Positions 45,508-55,643 of a DNA stretch of 64,000 nucleotides are shown here, piece by piece. The notes beneath the pieces were generated by a model. That model searched no databases. It was not told the DNA's origin and saw nothing but the letters and a program-made list of their open reading frames with translations. This DNA is from Bacillota bacterium (GTDB taxonomy: Bacteria > Bacillota > Clostridia > Acetivibrionales > DSM-1351), in the NCBI GenBank assembly GCA_023400235.1, contig JAEXFI010000019.1, positions 1-64,000 on the forward strand, read 5' to 3'. The position numbers and the translations under genes were made by a program. Numbering within the stretch: position 1 is the first letter of the stretch; every line of letters starts with the position of its first letter.

Positions 45508-45936
45508 TTACTTCTTAGCGGCACCTGCCTTAGGACGCTTGGCACCGTATTTTGAACGGCCCTGCATTCTTTTGGCAACTCCGGCTGTGTCAAGAGTACC
45601 TCTGATAATGTGGTACCTTACACCAGGCAGGTCCTTAACTCTTCCTCCCCTGATAAGAACAACGCTGTGTTCCTGCAGGTTATGGCCTATACCCGGGATA
45701 TACGCAGTTACTTCGATACCATTTGTCAGACGAACTCTGGCAACTTTACGAAGTGCTGAGTTAGGCTTCTTTGGAGTTGAAGTCTTAACAACGGTGCAAA
45801 CACCTCTCTTTTGAGGGCTGCTGATATCGGTAGGCTTCTTCTTCTTTGAGTTAAATCCTTTCTGGAGAGCAGGAGCAGTTGATTTCTTTTCCATAACTTC
45901 TCTGCCCTTTCTAACCAGCTGATTAAATGTTGGCAT
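45508..45936 (-). CDS. rpsL: ribosomal protein S12
   Basis: S12 lies at the decoding centre. The 142-residue protein has SPQKRGVCTVVKTSTPKKP and GVRYHIIRGTLD and the Firmicutes-type insertion near residue 30. The key lysines of streptomycin resistance are wild type (TPKKPNS; GRVKDLPG). The ATG at 45936 follows aaggagg. First conserved gene of the str operon after the L7Ae-like gene. Confidence 0.97.
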   Translation of the reverse strand: MPTFNQLVRKGREVMEKKSTAPALQKGFNSKKKKPTDISSPQKRGVCTVVKTSTPKKPNSALRKVARVRLTNGIEVTAYIPGIGHNLQEHSVVLIRGGRVKDLPGVRYHIIRGTLDTAGVAKRMQGRSKYGAKRPKAGAAKK

Positions 45937-46098
45937 TAGTACACCTCCTTTCAAGGTAATTAAGTGTAAATGTTTTCTACACTATTATATATTATATATA
46001 TATCCACCTTAAAATCAATCAAGGCGATAGATAGATAAGCAATGTTATAACTCACTTGTTCAAATGCGGCTCCATGGGCTTGAACAGTTTTGGCCCCA

Positions 46099-46344
46099 TT
46101 ATTTTAAAATACATGCAACTGCCGCGTCAACTTCAATACCGCAGGCTTTTCCAAGCTGCTTCATAGAGTCTGCGTATGTTACAGGAATGGATGTCTTTTC
46201 ACAGAGTTCTATGATACCCCTTACAACTCTCTGTTCACAGTCCCTGGCAATTATTACGCTTGTCGCCACACCGTTTTCTACAGCTTTTGTAGACTGCTTT
46301 ACGCCCACTGTTTTTTTACAGTGCTTAAGATCCTCTAACAACAA
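46099..46344 (-). CDS. rplGB: L7Ae-family ribosome-associated protein (YbxF-like)
   Basis: An 81-residue RNA-binding protein of the L7Ae/L30e/Gadd45 family. It shows VGVKQSTKAVENGVATSVI, ARDCEQRVVRGIIELCE and SIPVTYADSMKQLGKACG, the kink-turn-binding layout. In Bacillus the equivalent gene ybxF stands right before rpsL, as here. The start is TTG at 46344 behind ggaggag. It is the first gene behind the promoter at 46470. Confidence 0.9.
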   Translation of the reverse strand: MLLEDLKHCKKTVGVKQSTKAVENGVATSVIIARDCEQRVVRGIIELCEKTSIPVTYADSMKQLGKACGIEVDAAVACILK

Positions 46345-46469
46345 TTTAACTCCTCCACTTGCTGTTCATGTCAGCCAAGTTACAATTACCGTTTTGTAAC
46401 ATACCTTTAACTGTGTATTTGATATGACTTTTACACACACAAAAAAAGGCACAAAATAATGCACTGAAT

Positions 46470-46499
46470 TATTCTATCACTCTGTGGACCAATTTGTCA
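46470..46499 (-). promoter_or_regulatory. promoter of the L7Ae-rpsL-rpsG-fusA-tuf operon
   Basis: On the minus strand a perfect -35 ttgaca (46499-46494), an 18-base spacer and a -10 tagaat (46475-46470), about 125 bases before the L7Ae-like gene. Confidence 0.75.
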
Positions 46500-46548
46500 A
46501 GCCTCCGGGAATATAAGATGGCAGGAGCAGCTCTGTCGGCTACGGCTG

Positions 46549-47373
46549 CTAAGTCAAATACCTTATAAGCCTTTTAAAGCTTCTTATATCGGTTCTATTG
46601 CTGATGCCTATCCTTTTTATTTCATAATTGCGTTCCCGTATGCCGTGCAGCCTGCCGTAACCGGTTGCAAGTCCGTATTTATAGTATTTTTTTATAACTG
46701 AGATAACCTTTCCATCATAGCTGCCATATGGGTAAGCAAGGGCTGTGATGTTCTTGTTCAGAAGTTTTTCCAGATATGCCTGAGAATTCTTAACTTCATA
46801 TTCAATTTCTTCATCGGTGAGCCTTGTTAAATACTTGTGATGTACGGTATGCGATTCAATATCCATTACATCCGCCATCTTATGTAGTTCCTCAGCATTA
46901 AGGTAATTTTTTCTCCCCAGCATACTTGTTATCAAAAATATCGTAGCTCTCAGCTTATACTTTTTCAAAATTGGATATGCATTGGTATAATTATCCTTAT
47001 AGCCATCGTCAAAAGTAATCATTATTGGCCTTTTGAGTTTTATACTGCCAATACGGCCAAGGTCTTCAAAGGTTATTGTATTATAGCCCTTACTCTTGAG
47101 AAATTTCATCTGCTTCTCAAAATTCTCCACAGAGACAAACATATCCTTTACACCAAATATGTTGTTATCTATACAGTGGTAATTCAATACAGGTACCCTT
47201 ACCGTTTTGCTCCCATTATCAAGCAGAATGCCCGTATCCTCTTTTTTTACAGCCCAGTTTTCTTTATAGACGCAGTCTCCGGAAAGTAGTATGATCAGGC
47301 ATATAAGCCCAATCACCCACAGAAATGCGCAAAAATTAACAACATTCTTGTGCTTTTCTATAAATTTAAACAT
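46549..47373 (-). CDS. polysaccharide deacetylase family protein
   Basis: A 274-residue protein of carbohydrate esterase family 4. It has one N-terminal membrane anchor (about 13-32) and an extracellular NodB domain with MITFDDGYKDNY (the catalytic Asp pair) and MDIESHTVHHKYL (the metal-binding His-x3-His). It would remove acetyl groups from peptidoglycan or another wall polymer. It stands between rpoC and the str operon, with a terminator upstream and a promoter for the next operon downstream, so it is an independent insertion in a conserved cluster. The ribosome-binding site is aggggggc. Confidence 0.88.
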   Translation of the reverse strand: MFKFIEKHKNVVNFCAFLWVIGLICLIILLSGDCVYKENWAVKKEDTGILLDNGSKTVRVPVLNYHCIDNNIFGVKDMFVSVENFEKQMKFLKSKGYNTITFEDLGRIGSIKLKRPIMITFDDGYKDNYTNAYPILKKYKLRATIFLITSMLGRKNYLNAEELHKMADVMDIESHTVHHKYLTRLTDEEIEYEVKNSQAYLEKLLNKNITALAYPYGSYDGKVISVIKKYYKYGLATGYGRLHGIRERNYEIKRIGISNRTDIRSFKRLIRYLT

Positions 47374-47511
47374 TTCTCAAGCCCCCCTCAACAGACATTC
47401 TCTAGTATGCTTAAAAGTCAGGCTTGTTATTGCTATACCCTGTTGCCTTTAAAAAAGAATTTGCATGTACCTCATGTTTTGTCAAGTTACTACTCACTTC
47501 CCAGATATTTC

Positions 47512-47557
47512 AAAAACTACCGTAGGCGGCATTTTCACCACTTACGGCAGTTTTTTT
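47512..47557 (-). terminator. rpoBC terminator
   Basis: Arms 47512-47525 and 47541-47557 (actaccgta/tacggcagt) pair with one mismatch and carry T-runs on both sides. It lies about 30 bases after rpoC. Confidence 0.8.
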
Positions 47558-47584
47558 AATACTTGCTTTTATATAAAATAGCCT

Positions 47585-50500
47585 TTACTCAATTACATTA
47601 CTGATGCTGATATCCTTGTAACGGCTCATACCTGTTCCGGCAGGAATCAGTTTACCGATTATGACATTTTCCTTAAGACCCACAAGCGGATCTACCTTAC
47701 CCTTTATAGCCGCCTCGGTAAGAACCCTGGTGGTTTCCTGGAAGGATGCTGCCGACAGGAAGGATTCAGTTGCAAGTGATGCCTTTGTGATACCCAACAG
47801 AGTACGTTCTCCTGTCGCGGGAGCCAATCCGGCTTCAACAGCAGTGGCATTCTCACGCTCAAATTCAAATATGTCAACCAGTCCGCCAGGAAGCATGTTT
47901 GTATCCCCCGCATCCTCAATCTTAACTTTTCTCATCATCTGTCTTACTATAACTTCAATGTGCTTGTCGTTGATGTCAACACCCTGCATTCTGTAAACTC
48001 TCTGAACTTCCTGCAGCAGGTATGCCTGAACTCCTCTGATGCCTTTAATCTTCAAGATATCATGTGGATTTACCGAACCTTCGGTCAACTCATCACCGGC
48101 TTCAACAATATCACTGTCATATACCTTGATTCTGGAACCATAAGGTATCTGATAGGATCTGGTTTCACCATCTTCTGCAGTAATGATAACCTCTCTCTTT
48201 TTCTTGGAGTCGGCCAGCTTAACACTACCGGCAATTTCTGATATTATTGCAAGACCCTTAGGCCGTCTGGCTTCGAACAATTCCTCTACACGGGGGAGAC
48301 CCTGAGTGATATCATCACCCGCAACACCACCGGTATGGAAGGTTCTCATTGTAAGCTGCGTACCAGGCTCACCGATTGACTGTGCCGCTATAATACCAAC
48401 AGCTTCACCAACATTGACGGCATCGCCTGTAGCCAGGTTTGCACCATAGCACTTAGCGCATATTCCCACCTCGGAATGGCAGGTGAGAACCGATCTGATC
48501 TTGATTTTCTTAATACCTGAGCCGGTGATCCTGTCTGCGATTTTTTCAGTTATTACATCGTCCTTAAGGTGTATGACCTCTCCGGTATTGGGATCGGTTA
48601 CATCCTCAATGGTATATCTTCCCACAAGTCTTTCGGACAATGGTTCAATTACTTCGGTGCCATCCTTTACATCGCCTATCTCAATACCCTTATCAGTTCC
48701 GCAATCCAGCTCTCTTACTATCACATCCTGTGATACGTCAACAAGACGTCTTGTAAGGTAACCTGAGTCGGCGGTTCTTAAGGCCGTATCGGCCAGACCT
48801 TTTCTGGCTCCGTGAGTGGATATGAAGAATTCCAGAACATTAAGCCCTTCACGGAAGTTTGATTTGATAGGTATCTCAATGGTTTTACCTGAGGTATCTG
48901 CCATCAAACCTCTCATTCCAGCCAACTGCTTGATCTGGTTTATATTACCTCTGGCACCTGACTGTGACATCATGTAAACAGGGTTGAACCTGTCAAGGTT
49001 GTCGATAAGGGCCTTGGTAATATTTTCACCCGTCTCTGTCCAGGCGCTGATTACCGAATTATATCTTTCTTCGTTGGAGATAAGACCTCTCTTATACTGT
49101 TTTACTATATTGTCTATAGTATTTTCAGTTTCCTCCAGATACTGCTTCTTTATTTCAGGTATAACCATATCAGACACGCTGATGGTTATGGCTCCTCTGG
49201 TTGAATACTTGAAGCCCAGAGCCTTTATCTTATCAAGAATAACGGCTGTCTTGGTGGTTCCGTGAACTCTGATGCATTTGTCAATGATCTTTCCAAGTTC
49301 CTTCTTTCCAACCAGGAAGTTAACTTCAAGGTCAAATTCCTTGTCAAGGTCGGTTCTGTCAACAAAACCCAGATCCTGAGGAATTGCCTCATTAAATATA
49401 AGTCTGCCTGGAGTACAGGAGATAAGCTTTCTCTTTTTAACTCCGTCAATTACCTTTTCTATACGAACCTTTATTTGTGCATGGAGACCCAGGGCACCTT
49501 CCTGATAAGCCATCAGTACTTCGTCCATACCACCGAATATCTTTCCGTCTCCTGGTTCATTTGGTTTTTCTATAGTCAGATAGTAGCTGCCCAGAACCAT
49601 ATCCTGTGTAGGTACTGTTATAGGCTTACCATCCTTTGGTGCCAGCAGGTTATTTGCTGAAAGCATGAGGAATCTGGCCTCAGACTGTGCTTCAGCTGAC
49701 AACGGTACGTGAACCGCCATCTGGTCACCGTCAAAGTCAGCGTTGTATGCCGAGCAAACCAGCGGATGAAGCTTTAGAGCTCTACCTTCTACAAGTACAG
49801 GTTCAAATGCCTGTATACCAAGCCTGTGAAGTGTAGGTGCACGGTTCAGCAACACAGGATGTTCCTTGATAACTTCTTCCAGAACGTCCCATACTTCATT
49901 TCTCACTCTTTCAACCATTCTCTTTGCACTCTTTATGTTATGTGCCAGCCCATCATTTACAAGCTTTTTCATAACGAAGGGCTTGAAGAGTTCAAGAGCC
50001 ATTTCCTTAGGCAAACCGCACTGGAATATCTTAAGGTCGGGCCCTACAACGATAACCGAACGGCCTGAGTAGTCAACACGCTTACCCAGCAGGTTCTGAC
50101 GGAAACGTCCCTGCTTTCCCTTCAGCATATCCGACAGGGATTTTAAAGGTCTGTTGCCGGGGCCGGTAACGGGACGCCCTCTTCTTCCGTTATCTATCAA
50201 AGCATCTACAGCTTCCTGAAGCATACGCTTTTCATTTCTTACGATTATATCAGGAGCTCCCAGATCAAGAAGCCTCTTTAATCTGTTGTTTCTGTTTATT
50301 ACTCTTCTGTAAAGGTCGTTCAAGTCGGAGGTGGCGAATCTTCCGCCGTCCAGCTGTACCATAGGCCGGAGTTCGGGCGGTATGACGGGAACCACATCCA
50401 GAATCATCCACTCGGGACGGTTTCCTGACAGCCTGAAGGCCTCTACAACTTCCAGTCTCTTAACTGCTCTGATTCTCTTCTGACCTGTAGAATCCACCAG

Positions 50501-51082
50501 GTCGTTTCTCAGCTCCTTTGAAAGGCCTTCAAGGTCTATTTCCATCAAAAGCTCTTTTATAGCCTCCGCGCCCATAGCAGCCTTAAAGCTGAGTCCGAAT
50601 TTTTCCACACTGTCCCTGTATTCCTTCTCAGTCAGCACCTGCTTCTTTGACAACGGGGTCTGTCCGGGGTCAATAACAACATACGATGCGAAATACAGTA
50701 TCTTTTCAAGTGATCTGGGTGACATATCAAGAATAAGACCCATTCTGCTGGGTATACCCTTGAAATACCATATGTGTGAAACAGGCGCAGCCAGCTCGAT
50801 GTGTCCCATTCTTTCTCTTCTTACCTTTGAACGGGTAACCTCAACACCGCATCTGTCACAAACAATACCCTTGTATCTTATCCTTTTATACTTTCCGCAA
50901 TGGCATTCCCAGTCCTTCTGTGGGCCGAAAATCCTTTCGCAGAACAAACCGTCTCTCTCAGGTTTCAAAGTTCTATAGTTAATTGTTTCGGGTTTTTTTA
51001 CTTCACCTTTTGACCATTCTCTGACCTTTTCCGGAGAAGCTAATCCTATTTTAATAGAATCAAAATTGTTCAGTTCAAACAT
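47585..51082 (-). CDS. rpoC: RNA polymerase beta' subunit
   Basis: The 1165-residue beta' subunit forms half of the RNA polymerase active centre. It has the N-terminal zinc site CHCGKYKR...CDRCG, the catalytic AYNADFDGDQMAVH and the C-terminal parts TRTFHTGGVAG-like (MRTFHTGG) and GTGMSRYKDI. No long insertion is present, as usual for Firmicutes. It follows rpoB by 16 bases and ends before a terminator. Confidence 0.98.
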   Translation of the reverse strand: MFELNNFDSIKIGLASPEKVREWSKGEVKKPETINYRTLKPERDGLFCERIFGPQKDWECHCGKYKRIRYKGIVCDRCGVEVTRSKVRRERMGHIELAAPVSHIWYFKGIPSRMGLILDMSPRSLEKILYFASYVVIDPGQTPLSKKQVLTEKEYRDSVEKFGLSFKAAMGAEAIKELLMEIDLEGLSKELRNDLVDSTGQKRIRAVKRLEVVEAFRLSGNRPEWMILDVVPVIPPELRPMVQLDGGRFATSDLNDLYRRVINRNNRLKRLLDLGAPDIIVRNEKRMLQEAVDALIDNGRRGRPVTGPGNRPLKSLSDMLKGKQGRFRQNLLGKRVDYSGRSVIVVGPDLKIFQCGLPKEMALELFKPFVMKKLVNDGLAHNIKSAKRMVERVRNEVWDVLEEVIKEHPVLLNRAPTLHRLGIQAFEPVLVEGRALKLHPLVCSAYNADFDGDQMAVHVPLSAEAQSEARFLMLSANNLLAPKDGKPITVPTQDMVLGSYYLTIEKPNEPGDGKIFGGMDEVLMAYQEGALGLHAQIKVRIEKVIDGVKKRKLISCTPGRLIFNEAIPQDLGFVDRTDLDKEFDLEVNFLVGKKELGKIIDKCIRVHGTTKTAVILDKIKALGFKYSTRGAITISVSDMVIPEIKKQYLEETENTIDNIVKQYKRGLISNEERYNSVISAWTETGENITKALIDNLDRFNPVYMMSQSGARGNINQIKQLAGMRGLMADTSGKTIEIPIKSNFREGLNVLEFFISTHGARKGLADTALRTADSGYLTRRLVDVSQDVIVRELDCGTDKGIEIGDVKDGTEVIEPLSERLVGRYTIEDVTDPNTGEVIHLKDDVITEKIADRITGSGIKKIKIRSVLTCHSEVGICAKCYGANLATGDAVNVGEAVGIIAAQSIGEPGTQLTMRTFHTGGVAGDDITQGLPRVEELFEARRPKGLAIISEIAGSVKLADSKKKREVIITAEDGETRSYQIPYGSRIKVYDSDIVEAGDELTEGSVNPHDILKIKGIRGVQAYLLQEVQRVYRMQGVDINDKHIEVIVRQMMRKVKIEDAGDTNMLPGGLVDIFEFERENATAVEAGLAPATGERTLLGITKASLATESFLSAASFQETTRVLTEAAIKGKVDPLVGLKENVIIGKLIPAGTGMSRYKDISISNVIE

Positions 51083-51098
51083 AGCTTATCTCCCTTCC

Positions 51099-54000
51099 TT
51101 AAAAATCCTCGTCGTCAAAGTCTTCACTAAGTTCGTCTTCATCTGCAAACAATTCATCAGTCAATTCTTCTTCGAGATTGTCGCCGGTGCTTATGCTTCC
51201 GATATCAAGATCATCAATATCCAGTTCGTCCTCAAGGACATCATCTCTTAATTCTTCATCAAAATCGTTGGCAATAATTACTTCATCTTCCCTGCCTTCA
51301 ATATTTACATTGAGTTCTTCCAGGTCGTCTTCCACAGATTCCTTGATGGCAATTTCACCCTGCTCTTCAGAGTACACCTTGACGTCAAGTGCAAGGCTCT
51401 GGAGTTCTTTTATAAGAACTTTAAAGGACTCAGGAATTCCAGGTTCAGGAATGTTTTCACCCTTGACAATTGATTCATAGGTCTTAACTCTGCCTACAAC
51501 GTCATCAGACTTCACAGTCAGGATTTCCTGCAGGGTATAGGCTGCACCGTATGCCTCCAACGCCCAAACTTCCATTTCTCCAAATCTCTGTCCGCCAAAC
51601 TGGGCTTTACCGCCAAGAGGCTGCTGGGTTACCAGCGAGTATGGTCCTGTGGAACGGGCATGTATCTTGTCATCAACCAAGTGAGCAAGCTTTAAGTAGT
51701 ACATATAGCCTACCGTTACTCTGCTGTCGAAGGGGTCGCCTGTTCTTCCGTCATAAAGTACTGTTTTTCCGTCAGAGTCCTTACCGGCCTGGACCAGGGT
51801 ATCTCTGATATCCTCTTCCGTCGCACCGTCAAATACAGGTGTTGCAATCTTCCAGCCAAGAGCCTTTGCAGCGAAGCCCAAATGCACTTCCAGCACCTGA
51901 CCGATGTTCATACGTGAAGGAACGCCGAGAGGATTGAGCACGATTTCCAAAGGAGTGCCATCAGGCAGGAACGGCATATCTTCCTCAGGGAGTATTCTTG
52001 AAATAACACCCTTGTTACCGTGTCTTCCGGCCATTTTGTCACCGACGGAAATCTTTCTCTTCTGGGCTATATAGCACCTTACAAGCTGATTTACTCCGGG
52101 CGGCAATTCATCGCCGTTCTCACGGGTAAACACTTTCACATCAACAATTATACCCGACTCACCGTGAGGAACTCTCAAGGAGGTATCACGGACCTCACGG
52201 GCCTTTTCTCCAAAGATGGCTCTCAAAAGCCTTTCTTCGGCTGTCAGCTCAGTTTCTCCCTTTGGAGTAACCTTACCTACCAGAATATCACCTGCGCGGA
52301 CCTCTGCACCTATTCTGATTATTCCCCTGTCGTCAAGATCCTTTAAGGCCTCTTCACCTACGTTTGGAATATCTCTGGTTATTTCTTCAGGCCCCAGCTT
52401 TGTATCTCTGGATTCGGCTTCATATTCTTCAATATGGATAGATGTATAAACATCCTCCTTAACCAGCTTTTCATTTATAAGGATGGCATCCTCGTAGTTG
52501 TATCCTTCCCAGGTCATAAAGCCTATGAGGATATTTCTTCCGAGAGCTATCTCACCGTTATCCGTGGATGGTCCGTCGGCAATGATATCACCCTTCTCAA
52601 TGGTCTCTCCCTTTCTCACGATCGGTCTCTGGTTCAAGCAGGTACCCTGATTTGAACGCATGTATTTGAGAAGCTTGTATACATCCTTCTGTCCATTCTT
52701 GGTTTTAATTGTTATTTCACTGGCAGATACCTTGTCAACAATACCTGCATTCCTTGCAATGACACAAACTCCGGAATCCCTTGCGGCTGTGTACTCAATA
52801 CCTGTACCAACGATAGGAGAATCTGCCTTTATAAGCGGAACCGCCTGACGCTGCATGTTTGATCCCATAAGGGCACGGTTGGCATCGTCATTTTCAAGGA
52901 ACGGAATCATAGCTGTAGCAACAGAGACCATCTGCTTTGGTGAAACGTCCATGAAGTCCACCTTGTTGCTCTCAACTTCCAGTATCTCGTGCTTATATCG
53001 TGCAACTACCTTACGTGACTTGAATTTGCCGTCTTCATCAAGAGGCTCTGTAGCCTGGGCAACTATGAAAGGATCTTCCACATCTGCAGTAAGGTATACA
53101 ATCTTGTCTGTAACCTGTCTGTTTTCCTTGTCAACAACTCTGTAGGGCGATTCTATAAACCCATATTCATTTACACGGGCATAGGTACTTAGAGAACCTA
53201 TCAAACCTATGTTAGGTCCTTCCGGGGTTTCTATAGGACACATACGGCCATAGTGGGAGTGGTGAACGTCACGGACTTCAAAGCCCGCTCTTTCCCTGCT
53301 CAAACCTCCAGGTCCCAGTGCACTGAGCCTTCTTTTGTGTGTCAGCTCTGCAAGAGGGTTTGTCTGGTCCATGAACTGTGACAACTGGCTGCTTCCAAAA
53401 AACTCCTTGATGGACGCAGCAACTGGCCTGATATTGATAAGAGCCTGTGGCGTAACTATATCAATATCCTGAATGGTCATTCTTTCCCTTACGACTCTTT
53501 CCATTCTGGAAAGACCGATTCTGAACTGGTTTTGAAGCAGCTCACCCACTGAACGCAATCTTCTGTTTCCAAGATGGTCAATATCATCAATTGTTCCTAT
53601 TCCATAATCAAGATTGATTATATAGTTAATAGATGAGATGATATCCTGTATGGTAATATGCTTTGGTATCAGGTCGTTTATCTTCTCGGAAAGCGCCTTT
53701 TTAGTCTGCTCCATTCCGCTGTTGTTTTCAAGTATTTCCTTCAGAACATTGAATTGAACCTTTTCAGTTATGCCGATATCTGTAACATCAAAATCAACAA
53801 AGGCACGTATGTCAACCGTGTTGTTTCCGATAACCTTTATGGATTTTCCTTCTACGGCTACAAATACAACATTTACACCGGAGTTTTGAACCAGTTCAGC
53901 CTTTTCTCTGCTTATGGTCTCACCTGCTTCAACAAGTACTTCACCGGTTTCAGCAGCTACAATGCTTTCAGCAGCTATCTGGCCGCTTATCATATTTGAT

Positions 54001-54839
54001 ATGGACAGCTTCTTGTTGAACTTGAATCTTCCGAATTTAGCAAGGTCGTATCTTTTTGCATCAAAAAACAAGCTGTTCAAAAGTGTCTTGGCACTGTCAA
54101 CCGTAGGTGGTTCTCCCGGCCTCAACCTTTTGTATATCTCAAGCAGACCCTCCTCGCTTGTCTTTGCATTATCCTTTTGAATAGTAGCAAGGATTCTTTC
54201 ATCTTCTCCAAGCAGTTGAGTTATCTCATAGTCAGTACCATAGCCCAAAGCTCTAAGCAGAACTGTAAGAGGCAGTTTCCTGGTCCTGTCTATCCTTACC
54301 GACAATATGTCATTGGAATCTGTCTCATATTCAAGCCATGCTCCTCTGTTGGGTATTACTGTATTGGAGTACAACTTTTTACCTACACGGTCAAACTTCA
54401 TTGAGTAGTATATACCGGGAGATCTGACAAGCTGACTTACAATTACACGCTCTGCACCATTAATTATGAAGGTACCGTTATCAGTCATTAAGGGGAAATC
54501 TCCCATAAAAATTTCCTGTTCCTTAACTTCTCCGGATTCCTTGTTAATTAATCTTACCTTCGCTTTGAGGGGAGCCGAGTATGTAGTGTCTCTCTCCTTG
54601 CACTCTTCGACACTATACTTGGGCGTATCATCAAGCGAGTAATCAACAAAATCCAAAATCAGATTTCCTGTATAATCCATTATTGGGGAAATATCTCTGA
54701 AAACTTCTCTGAGACCTTCGTCCAAAAACCACTGATAGGAATTCTTCTGAACTTCAATCAGATTTGGCATTTCAACGACTTCTTGAATTCTGGAGTAACT
54801 CATTCTGGTGTTTCTACCCAATTTTACGGGTTTTACCAT
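51099..54839 (-). CDS. rpoB: RNA polymerase beta subunit
   Basis: The 1246-residue beta subunit. The rifampicin region SSQLSQFMDQTNPLAELTH followed by KRRLSALGPGG is wild type. The catalytic-side motifs GYNYEDAILINE and HGNKGVISR are present. The C-terminal 75 residues after YSEEQGEIAIKES are extremely acidic (runs of D and E), a longer tail than in Bacillus. The gene has its own promoter nearly 600 bases upstream. Confidence 0.98.
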   Translation of the reverse strand: MVKPVKLGRNTRMSYSRIQEVVEMPNLIEVQKNSYQWFLDEGLREVFRDISPIMDYTGNLILDFVDYSLDDTPKYSVEECKERDTTYSAPLKAKVRLINKESGEVKEQEIFMGDFPLMTDNGTFIINGAERVIVSQLVRSPGIYYSMKFDRVGKKLYSNTVIPNRGAWLEYETDSNDILSVRIDRTRKLPLTVLLRALGYGTDYEITQLLGEDERILATIQKDNAKTSEEGLLEIYKRLRPGEPPTVDSAKTLLNSLFFDAKRYDLAKFGRFKFNKKLSISNMISGQIAAESIVAAETGEVLVEAGETISREKAELVQNSGVNVVFVAVEGKSIKVIGNNTVDIRAFVDFDVTDIGITEKVQFNVLKEILENNSGMEQTKKALSEKINDLIPKHITIQDIISSINYIINLDYGIGTIDDIDHLGNRRLRSVGELLQNQFRIGLSRMERVVRERMTIQDIDIVTPQALINIRPVAASIKEFFGSSQLSQFMDQTNPLAELTHKRRLSALGPGGLSRERAGFEVRDVHHSHYGRMCPIETPEGPNIGLIGSLSTYARVNEYGFIESPYRVVDKENRQVTDKIVYLTADVEDPFIVAQATEPLDEDGKFKSRKVVARYKHEILEVESNKVDFMDVSPKQMVSVATAMIPFLENDDANRALMGSNMQRQAVPLIKADSPIVGTGIEYTAARDSGVCVIARNAGIVDKVSASEITIKTKNGQKDVYKLLKYMRSNQGTCLNQRPIVRKGETIEKGDIIADGPSTDNGEIALGRNILIGFMTWEGYNYEDAILINEKLVKEDVYTSIHIEEYEAESRDTKLGPEEITRDIPNVGEEALKDLDDRGIIRIGAEVRAGDILVGKVTPKGETELTAEERLLRAIFGEKAREVRDTSLRVPHGESGIIVDVKVFTRENGDELPPGVNQLVRCYIAQKRKISVGDKMAGRHGNKGVISRILPEEDMPFLPDGTPLEIVLNPLGVPSRMNIGQVLEVHLGFAAKALGWKIATPVFDGATEEDIRDTLVQAGKDSDGKTVLYDGRTGDPFDSRVTVGYMYYLKLAHLVDDKIHARSTGPYSLVTQQPLGGKAQFGGQRFGEMEVWALEAYGAAYTLQEILTVKSDDVVGRVKTYESIVKGENIPEPGIPESFKVLIKELQSLALDVKVYSEEQGEIAIKESVEDDLEELNVNIEGREDEVIIANDFDEELRDDVLEDELDIDDLDIGSISTGDNLEEELTDELFADEDELSEDFDDEDF

Positions 54840-55429
54840 ATTTATATCACCTCATAAACTTATGACTTTACAAGAATCTGATGCCTGAATTAATTTGACC
54901 ATATTATGATAGAATGTCATAATGACTTCAAATTTAATTTCAAAATCAGCTTCTTTGGGAATATTTTAAAATTTCACATAATTAAAATTATATTATGGGA
55001 AATCATAAATCAAAACATTAAGCTGCAGGTACGGGATATGAACGCCTGGGCTGTTTAATATCAGTACCCTTGACCTTAAATTCCTTGTTGCTGCAAAAAA
55101 TATGCGGAACTAAAGGTTGTATATAATTTTCAAAAATACGCATACTGAACCTGTTGGCAATAGAACCAACTATTCAGTAATTGACAGATTCGCAGACATT
55201 AAAATATTATTAACAATTATTGTCTTGTCTATTCATATATTTTACCATTACAACAAAGTTTTGAAAAAAGTCTGGGAAATCTGCCAAACTCTTTGAAAAT
55301 AATATGCGGAATATAATGGTGTCACATTTCAGACGCCTTGCGTCATACAAGCGACTATGCTATAATTATGTATGCAAAACAAGAAATTTCCCATTTGGGT
55401 ATAATAACACATTTTTAATGCAGTGTATA
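54840..55429 (-). other. long rpoB leader
   Basis: About 590 bases without a gene between the rpoB promoter and start codon. A small hairpin gacgc-aag-gcgtc lies near 55333-55345; otherwise it is AT-rich and I find no known leader motif or terminator in it. Confidence 0.45.
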
Positions 55430-55458
55430 ATGATATCATAGTTCATACTGCTTGTCAA
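55430..55458 (-). promoter_or_regulatory. rpoBC promoter
   Basis: On the minus strand a perfect -35 ttgaca (55458-55453), a 17-base spacer and a -10 tatcat (55435-55430), placed just after the rplL terminator. Confidence 0.75.
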
Positions 55459-55551
55459 TTATTAAAACGTATTAATAACTACGTTTTTTTATTTTAATTT
55501 TTTACATTTCTCATGGAGCCCATGCTCATAAATAAAAAAACTGCTTTTTAA

Positions 55552-55593
55552 AAAAAGAGGCCACTCTCAAAACATCTCGAGTAGCCTCTTTTT
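55552..55593 (-). terminator. terminator after rplL
   Basis: Arms 55552-55565 and 55580-55593 (aaagaggccact/agtagcctcttt) pair with one mismatch and have T-runs. It separates rplJL from rpoBC. Confidence 0.85.
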
Positions 55594-55643
55594 CAATACC
55601 GGATAACCTGCTTTAAGCCACGGCATCCAGTTCAAAATCAATA

